Part shown: piece by piece, positions 58,514-64,000 of the stretch
Layout of the letters: every line of letters starts with the position of its first letter
Numbering within the stretch: the stretch's first letter is position 1
Source: Pseudomonadota bacterium
Lineage (GTDB): Bacteria; Pseudomonadota; Alphaproteobacteria; Rhizobiales; Rhizobiaceae
Length of the DNA stretch: 64,000 nt
Direction of reading: 5' to 3'
Assembly: GCA_023457435.1 (NCBI GenBank)
Contig: JAEWLS010000020.1
Span: 84,293 to 148,292 of the forward strand
The notes under the pieces: generated by a model
Seen by the model: only the letters and a program-made list of their open reading frames with translations
Database searches by the model: none
Told to the model about the DNA's origin: nothing
Program-made: the position numbers and the translations under genes

Positions 58514-59451
58514 CGGTACAAAGCACTGCGGTGAAGCCGAAGGGCCCGATCGCGCGATTCTTCGACAGCGACGTATGGTTCTCGTTTCGGCGCTCTCCTG
58601 TGACAATCGTGGCCGCGATCGTCGCGCTTGCGATGGTGCTGGCCGCGCTTCTCGCGCCATGGATCTCGCCATACAACCCGTTCAATCCGGCAAGCCTCAA
58701 CCTGATGGATGGCTTCACGAAGCCGTTCTCGACGTCGATGTTCGGCAACTACTTCGTGTTCGGTTCGGACAATCAGGGCCGCGACGTGCTGTCGACAATT
58801 CTCTACGGCAGCCGCATCTCGATTTTCGTTGCAGTGATGGCAACCTTGTTCGCCATGCTCATCGGCATTTCGCTCGGCCTTTCCGCCGGCTATATCGGCG
58901 GCGTCTACGACAGCCTGGTGATGCGCGTCGCGGACATCCAGCTGTCGTTTCCGGCGATCCTGATCGCGCTGCTGATTTTCGGGGTGGCGCGCGGCATCAT
59001 TCCGCCAAGCCAGCACGAGTCGATGGCGGTCTGGGTTCTGATCATCGCCATCGGGCTCGCGAACTGGGCGCAGTTCGCACGAACCGTGCGCGGGGCGACG
59101 ATGGTGGAGCGGCAAAAAGATTACGTCGCAGCCGCCCGCATCATGGGCGTCAACCCGATCCGCATCCTCGTCGGCCATGTCCTGCCGAATGTGATGGGTC
59201 CCGTTCTGGTCATCGCGACGATCAACCTCGCGCTCGCCATCATCGAAGAGGCGACACTCTCCTACCTCGGCGTCGGCGTTCCGCCCACTCAGCCGTCGCT
59301 GGGTACCCTGATCCGCATTGGCCAGCAGTTCCTGTTCTCGGGGGAATGGTGGATCCTGTTCTTCCCGGCGGTTGCGCTCATCCTTCTTGCGCTCTCGGTC
59401 AATCTTTTGGGCGACTGGCTGCGCGATGCTCTGAACCCGAGGTTGCGCTGA
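58510..59451 (+). CDS. Peptide-type ABC transporter permease (DppC-like)
   Basis: A 313-residue permease: N-terminal cytoplasmic segment, OppC_N-type helix (about 32-55), GSDNQGRDVLSTILYGSRIS and the EAA loop TMVERQKDYVAAARIMG. It overlaps the DppB-like gene by 4 nt and shares its last base with the ATG of the ATPase gene (TGATG). Confidence 0.93.
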   Translation: MTVQSTAVKPKGPIARFFDSDVWFSFRRSPVTIVAAIVALAMVLAALLAPWISPYNPFNPASLNLMDGFTKPFSTSMFGNYFVFGSDNQGRDVLSTILYGSRISIFVAVMATLFAMLIGISLGLSAGYIGGVYDSLVMRVADIQLSFPAILIALLIFGVARGIIPPSQHESMAVWVLIIAIGLANWAQFARTVRGATMVERQKDYVAAARIMGVNPIRILVGHVLPNVMGPVLVIATINLALAIIEEATLSYLGVGVPPTQPSLGTLIRIGQQFLFSGEWWILFFPAVALILLALSVNLLGDWLRDALNPRLR

Positions 59452-61127
59452 TGGACGTTGTAGGGGCTGCTGGCAGCGCTTCTCCGAGGACCGAAGCAAA
59501 AGTGAACCCAGTTGTCTCGGTGCGCGGGCTTACGGTGGACTTCCCGTTGCGGCGCGGCAATTTCCGGGCAGTCGAAAACGTTTCCTTCGACATCATGCCG
59601 GGCGAGGTGCTTGGGGTCGTCGGAGAGTCCGGTGCCGGCAAGTCGATGACCGGGTCGGCGATCATCGGCCTGATCGAACCGCCCGGTCGCATCACCGCAG
59701 GCGAGATCCTGCTCGACGGCAAGCGTATCGACAACCTGTCCCAGGAAGAGATGCAGAAGCTCCGCGGCAGGCGGATCGGCATGGTGTTCCAGGATCCTCT
59801 GACCAGCCTGAACCCGCTGTACCGGATCGGCGACCAGATCGTGGAGACGATCCGGAGGCACCTGCCGGTTAGCGAGGCCGAAGCGCGCGAGCGCGCGATC
59901 GGACTGCTGCGCGAGGCCGGCATCCCCTCCCCCGAAGAGCGCATCGACAGCTTCCCGCATCAGTTTTCCGGCGGCATGCGCCAGCGCGTCGTGATCGCAT
60001 TGGCGCTCGCCGCCGAGCCGGAGCTGATCATCGCCGACGAGCCGACATCAGCGCTCGACGTCTCGGTGCAAGCCCAGATCATCAAGGTGCTGAAGCGGCT
60101 ATGCGAGAGCCGCGGCGCGGCGGTCATGCTGATCACGCACGATATGGGGGTGATCGCCGAGACGGCCGACCGCATGATCGTGATGAACAAGGGCCAAATC
60201 GTCGAGACCGGCAAGGTCGGGGACATCATCAAGCGGCCGAAGGAAGACTATACAGTCCGCCTTATCAAGGCGATCCCCTCCATCACCGATCCGATCCGCA
60301 CGCACGCGGCGCCGGTCTCACCCAAGCCGCTCGTCGAGGTGAAGCAGCTGGTGCGCGACTTCGACCTTTCCGGCTCGCTGTTCGACCGACTGTTCGGGCG
60401 CGGTACCCGCAAGGTGGTGCACGCGGTCGACGACGTCTCGTTCTCGATCCGCAAGGGCTCGACCTACGGACTGGTCGGCGAGTCCGGTTCGGGCAAGTCG
60501 ACCTGCGCCCGCATGATGGTCGGGCTGATACCGCCTACCTCCGGAGAGGTTCTGCTCGACGGCAAGGACATCTGGACGGCCGGAGCCGCCGAGAGGCGCC
60601 GCAAGGTGCAGATGATTTTCCAGGATCCATACGCCAGCCTCAATCCGCGCTGGCGGGTCGGCGACATCGTCGCCGAGCCGATGAAGGCGCTCGGTCTTGC
60701 CTCCGGCCGTTCCGAGATCGAGGGAAGGGTGGCCGACCTGCTCGAACGTGTCCGTCTCGACCCGGCCTCCATGCGGAAGTTTCCGCACGAATTCTCCGGT
60801 GGTCAGCGGCAGCGCATCGCGATAGCACGTGCCCTTTCGAGCCAGCCAGAGTTCATCGTTTGCGACGAGCCGACCTCTGCGCTGGATGTCTCGGTGCAGG
60901 CACAGGTGCTCGACCTGATGAAGCGTCTGCAGGACGAATTCGGCCTGACATACCTGCTGATCAGCCACAACCTCGCAGTCGTGCGCACCATGGCGGACGA
61001 CGTAGGCGTGCTGCACAAGGGAAAGCTCGTCGAGCAGGGTCCCGTCGACGCTGTCTTCGACGCGCCGCAGGCCAAGTATACGAGGATGCTGCTAAGTTCG
61101 GTCCCCGACATTTCCAAGGTCGACTGA
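59451..61127 (+). CDS. Fused peptide-type ABC transporter ATPase (DppD-DppF)
   Basis: A 558-residue double ATPase. First half: Walker A GESGAGKS, signature FSGGMRQRV, IIADEPTSALD. Second half: GESGSGKST, FSGGQRQRIAIARAL, FIVCDEPTSALD. Each unit has the oligopeptide-family C-terminal region. Fusion of the DppD and DppF equivalents is common in rhizobia (GsiA-like). Last gene of the importer operon. Confidence 0.94.
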   Translation: MDVVGAAGSASPRTEAKVNPVVSVRGLTVDFPLRRGNFRAVENVSFDIMPGEVLGVVGESGAGKSMTGSAIIGLIEPPGRITAGEILLDGKRIDNLSQEEMQKLRGRRIGMVFQDPLTSLNPLYRIGDQIVETIRRHLPVSEAEARERAIGLLREAGIPSPEERIDSFPHQFSGGMRQRVVIALALAAEPELIIADEPTSALDVSVQAQIIKVLKRLCESRGAAVMLITHDMGVIAETADRMIVMNKGQIVETGKVGDIIKRPKEDYTVRLIKAIPSITDPIRTHAAPVSPKPLVEVKQLVRDFDLSGSLFDRLFGRGTRKVVHAVDDVSFSIRKGSTYGLVGESGSGKSTCARMMVGLIPPTSGEVLLDGKDIWTAGAAERRRKVQMIFQDPYASLNPRWRVGDIVAEPMKALGLASGRSEIEGRVADLLERVRLDPASMRKFPHEFSGGQRQRIAIARALSSQPEFIVCDEPTSALDVSVQAQVLDLMKRLQDEFGLTYLLISHNLAVVRTMADDVGVLHKGKLVEQGPVDAVFDAPQAKYTRMLLSSVPDISKVD

Positions 61128-61161
61128 CCGGTCCATCATTGTCGAGTCGAAGGAGACAAAC

Positions 61162-61734
61162 ATGGCAGCGTGGCGCGACGAAGTGCTGGACTTCTGGTTC
61201 TCGGAGCTGACCAACGAGGATCGCTTCGGTGGTACCCCCGAGGTGGACCGCAAGATCACGGAGCGTTTCGAACCGCTGTTCAAACGGCTCTCGACGGCGA
61301 TCCCCGCAGAGGCGATGAGCGATGCGCGGACTGCCCTCGCCACCGTCATCGTCTACGACCAGTTCCCGCGCAACATGTACCGTGCCAAGCCGGAAGCCTT
61401 CGCCACCGACAAGCTCGCGGTCGAGGTTTCCCGCAACGCGCTCCAGAAGGGTTTCCAGGAGCAGGTGCCGCCCGAGCAGCGCGCTTTCCTGTACATGCCG
61501 TTCATGCACTCAGAGGTCATGGCGGACCAGGAGCGCTGCGTCGATCTCTTCAAGTCGACCGGCAACGAGGAAGCGCTCAAGTTCGCCGTCGAGCATCGCG
61601 ACATCATCGCGCGCTTCGGTCGCTTCCCCCATCGCAACAAGGCGCTCGGCCGGAGCTCCACTCCCGAGGAAAGGGAGTTCCTCAAGAACCACTCGGGATA
61701 CGGCCAAAAGGGCGCGGAGGACGATCCCGCCTGA
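61162..61734 (+). CDS. DUF924 family protein
   Basis: A 190-residue TPR-like helical protein. Family signature: EVLDFWFSEL at the N-terminus, VIVYDQFPRNMYR (about 73-85), FLYMPFMHSE and FGRFPHRNKALGR. Its function is unknown. AGGAG lies 7 nt before the ATG. It follows the ABC operon by 34 nt on the same strand; co-transcription is possible but functional linkage is not indicated. Confidence 0.92.
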   Translation: MAAWRDEVLDFWFSELTNEDRFGGTPEVDRKITERFEPLFKRLSTAIPAEAMSDARTALATVIVYDQFPRNMYRAKPEAFATDKLAVEVSRNALQKGFQEQVPPEQRAFLYMPFMHSEVMADQERCVDLFKSTGNEEALKFAVEHRDIIARFGRFPHRNKALGRSSTPEEREFLKNHSGYGQKGAEDDPA

Positions 61735-61818
61735 GCTTGCGCGGGGCGGGTGGCAAGGCCTAGATACCTCCATACGGACATAACGCACTAAGCGCGGACG
61801 CGGCAGGGGAGGCATATT

Positions 61819-63879
61819 TTGGCAAGGACTACGATGAAGGGCCCGACAAAGAAGACGAAAGAAGCTGTGGCCGAAGCCCCCGCGGCCAAGCCAACGAAGG
61901 CAAAGTCCGCCCCGAAGGCCGCGTCCATTTCAGCGCCGGCCGCAGACGCGAAGATCGCCAAGAAGCCATCCGAGGTGAAGCCGGTCGTGGCCAAGGCGAA
62001 AAGCGCGCCGGAAACGGTGGCCGCAAAGGCCCCCAAAAGCATCGTCGCGAAGGCTGCCAAAGCTTCTGCGAAAAGCGCAGCAAAGGCGAACGCGACTTCC
62101 GCTGCATCTCCGAAATCGGCTCGGCCGAAGACTGCGGACAGCGCGACTGCGCGCAAGTCCGAGACTGCCAAGCCGGTCGATAAGGCCGCTGCCAAGCCTG
62201 CTGTGAAGGCCAAGGCAACCGCGCAACCCTGGCACGGCAGCTATCCGCCAGGCATCGCGACCGAAATCGGCAACCTCTCCGACAAGTCGATCGGCGACCT
62301 GATGGTCGCCTCCTGCCGCAAGTGGAATGATCGCGCTGCGTTCACCTCGATGGGCAAGTCGATGAGCTTCCGCGAGCTCGAGGAGAAGTCTCGCGCCCTC
62401 GCCGGCTACCTGCAGTCGAAAGGCCTGAAGAAGGGTGCGCGGGTCGCGTTGATGATGCCGAATGTGCTGCAATACCCCGTCTCGCTCATGGCGGTGCTAC
62501 GGGCCGGCTACATCGTGGTGAACGTGAACCCGCTCTACACGCCGCGCGAACTCGAGCATCAGCTCAAGGACTCCGGCGCAGAGGCGATCATCATCCTGGA
62601 GAATTTTGCCGCAACGCTTCAGCAGGTCGTAGCCAAGACGAACGTCAAGCATACGATAGTCGCCGCGATGGGCGACATGCTCGGCATCAAGGGCGTCGTC
62701 GTGAATCTCGTCGTGCGCCGCGTCAAGAAGCTCGTTCCCGCATGGTCGCTGCCCGGGCACGCGAAGTTCAACGATGCGCTGAAGCAGGGCACGTCGAAGA
62801 CTTTCCGCCCCGGCGATGTGGGCCATGACGACGTCGCGTTCCTGCAATACACCGGTGGCACCACCGGCGTTGCCAAGGGCGCCATGCTCACCCATCGCAA
62901 CGTGCTTGCAAACGTCGCGCAGAACGCGATCTGGGTCGAGAGCGCATTCATCGGCCGGAAGCGGCCAGAGAAGCTCACCTATGTCTGCGCGCTGCCGCTT
63001 TATCACATCTACGCCCTGACCGTAAACGCGATCATGGGCATGCAGCAGGGCGCCAATAACATCCTGATCCCGAATCCGCGCGACATCCCGGCTTTCGTGG
63101 CCGAACTGAAGAAGCAGGAATTCCACGTCTTCCCGGGCCTCAACACGCTGTTCAACGCGCTCTTGAACAACGAGGAGTTCCGCAAGCTGAACTTCAAGAA
63201 CCTGTTCCTCACCTTCGGCGGCGGTATGGCGGTCCAGAGTGCGGTGGCCGAAAAGTGGAAGGCGCTGACCGGCAACATCATCGCCGAAGGCTACGGCCTG
63301 TCGGAAACCTCTCCGGTGGCAACGGCGAACCGCTTTGACGGCAAGGAGTTCACCGGCACGATCGGCCTTCCGATGCCCTCGACCGAAATCGCGATCCGCG
63401 ACGACGACGGCAACGACGTAAAGCCGGGCGAGGTCGGCGAGATCTGCATTCGCGGCCCGCAGGTCATGTCGGGCTACTGGAACCGTCCGGACGAGACGGC
63501 CAAGGTCATGACGCGAGACGGCTTCTTCAAGTCGGGCGATATGGGGTTCATGGACAAGGCCGGTTACGTCAAGATCGTGGACCGGAAGAAGGACATGATC
63601 CTGGTCTCCGGCTTCAACGTTTACCCGAACGAACTCGAGGAAGTCGTTGCGCAGCATCCGAAGGTCCTCGAGGTCGCTGCGATCGGTGTGCCGGACGAGA
63701 AGTCAGGTGAGGCCCCGAAGCTCTTCATCGTGAAGCGTGACCCGAGCCTGACGGCCGAGGAAATCATTGCGTTCTGCAAGGACAAGCTGACGGCTTACAA
63801 GCGCCCGAAGCACATCGAATTCCGAGCCGACTTGCCTAAGACGAACGTCGGCAAGATCCTCCGGCGCGAGCTGCGGTAG
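61819..63879 (+). CDS. fadD: Long-chain fatty acid-CoA ligase with Lys/Ala-rich N-terminal tail
   Basis: 686 residues if TTG at 61819 (GGGGAGG 6 nt upstream) is used; ATG at 61834 is a weaker alternative. Residues 1 to about 136 are almost wholly Lys, Ala, Ser, Pro and Thr with repeated AAKxAxK patterns, like histone H1 or bacterial H1-like tails. From W138 the protein is an ordinary FadD: YTGGTTGVAKGAMLTH, GYGLSETSP, GFFKSGDMGF, DRKKDMILVSGFNVYPNE and catalytic K in KTNVGKILR. It activates fatty acids for beta-oxidation. The core alone has the normal length (about 550), so the tail is an addition. Confidence 0.92.
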   Translation: MARTTMKGPTKKTKEAVAEAPAAKPTKAKSAPKAASISAPAADAKIAKKPSEVKPVVAKAKSAPETVAAKAPKSIVAKAAKASAKSAAKANATSAASPKSARPKTADSATARKSETAKPVDKAAAKPAVKAKATAQPWHGSYPPGIATEIGNLSDKSIGDLMVASCRKWNDRAAFTSMGKSMSFRELEEKSRALAGYLQSKGLKKGARVALMMPNVLQYPVSLMAVLRAGYIVVNVNPLYTPRELEHQLKDSGAEAIIILENFAATLQQVVAKTNVKHTIVAAMGDMLGIKGVVVNLVVRRVKKLVPAWSLPGHAKFNDALKQGTSKTFRPGDVGHDDVAFLQYTGGTTGVAKGAMLTHRNVLANVAQNAIWVESAFIGRKRPEKLTYVCALPLYHIYALTVNAIMGMQQGANNILIPNPRDIPAFVAELKKQEFHVFPGLNTLFNALLNNEEFRKLNFKNLFLTFGGGMAVQSAVAEKWKALTGNIIAEGYGLSETSPVATANRFDGKEFTGTIGLPMPSTEIAIRDDDGNDVKPGEVGEICIRGPQVMSGYWNRPDETAKVMTRDGFFKSGDMGFMDKAGYVKIVDRKKDMILVSGFNVYPNELEEVVAQHPKVLEVAAIGVPDEKSGEAPKLFIVKRDPSLTAEEIIAFCKDKLTAYKRPKHIEFRADLPKTNVGKILRRELR

Positions 63880-63902
63880 CTAGCGGGCTCGCCGGTCGGT
63901 CG

Positions 63903-63965
63903 TCAGCCGCGCATCGTTTGCCGAAGGTAAGCGGGCAATTCCGCGGCGCTTGGCAGGATAACGTC
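63903..63965 (-). CDS. C-terminal end of an unidentified minus-strand gene (partial)
   Basis: Minus strand reads DVILPSAAELPAYLRQTMRG then TGA, a plausible protein C-terminus immediately convergent with fadD. Upstream it runs into a homopolymer that breaks confidence in the frame. The ending resembles those of some HAD-type phosphatases, but 20 residues are too few for an assignment. Confidence 0.4.
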   Translation of the reverse strand, partial: DVILPSAAELPAYLRQTMRG

Positions 63966-64000
63966 GGGGGGGGGGGGGAGAGCCGCACGCGGGCCCGGGG
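63966..64000. other. 13-G homopolymer and terminal low-confidence sequence
   Basis: Thirteen consecutive G (63966-63978), then a short GC-only-like tail ending GGGCCCGGGG. No other run of this length occurs in the window. It is most simply a sequence-end or assembly artefact. Confidence 0.6.

Overview
This window is high-GC DNA from an alphaproteobacterium of the order Hyphomicrobiales (rhizobial/Phyllobacteriaceae type). The lineage call is inferred from a gcrA cell-cycle regulator with a cluster of GANTC (CcrM) sites in front of it, a full-length PodJ-type polarity protein, a class I lysyl-tRNA synthetase, the metZ-apaG-hslO-argF-argD-gcrA neighbourhood, and several three-gene sensory and transport units common in that order. 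Coding density is very high, and no insertion sequence, phage structural gene, integrase or CRISPR array was seen.

Layout. 1-4.2 kb: end of metZ, a YjbR-like protein, apaG, and the minus-strand argD-argF-hslO unit, whose leader carries a terminator/anti-terminator-like structure. 4.2-8.1 kb: gcrA, then a phosphate module (phoU, a PhoR-like kinase and a divergent ppk2) without pst or phoB. 8.1-15.5 kb: a membrane glycosyltransferase, a LuxR-type regulator without luxI, an orphan solute-binding protein, TerB, class I lysS, a nuclease-like secreted protein and a LexA-like S24 repressor. 15.6-23.9 kb: a fatty-acid beta-oxidation operon (two acyl-CoA dehydrogenases, GST, thiolase, FadB-type protein, thioesterase) headed by a MerR-type regulator. 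A 24-bp dyad lies in front of the operon, and a near-identical 21-nt copy lies in front of the nitronate monooxygenase gene 15 kb away. 24.4-30.4 kb: podJ, then a coupled TauE/TIGR02186/DUF3429 membrane trio.

30.4-37.3 kb: the ligase-associated DNA repair set (PdeM phosphoesterase, Lhr-type helicase, exonuclease, ATP-dependent ligase), with a TPR-methyltransferase inserted in it. 37.3-42.6 kb: an unidentified membrane protein, nitronate monooxygenase, and a three-gene phosphorelay (CHASE3 histidine kinase, single-domain receiver, receiver-HWE/HisKA_2 kinase). 42.6-44.1 kb: the small and medium subunits of a molybdenum hydroxylase with no large subunit beside them, then tRNA-Thr(CGT).

44.2-54.6 kb: an apparent lignin-derived aromatic catabolism block. 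It has a feruloyl/coumaroyl-CoA ligase, a crotonase, a MarR regulator, a CouO-like amidohydrolase, a five-gene branched-chain-type ABC importer and a LigM-like tetrahydrofolate-dependent O-demethylase. Together these would import hydroxycinnamates, activate and shorten them, and strip the aryl methyl group. 54.7-64 kb: an AEC-type permease, a peptide/opine-type ABC importer with fused ATPases, a DUF924 protein and a long-chain acyl-CoA ligase with a histone H1-like Lys/Ala-rich tail. The window ends in a 13-G homopolymer that looks like a sequence end artefact.

All functions are read from sequence motifs and family knowledge; no database search was run.
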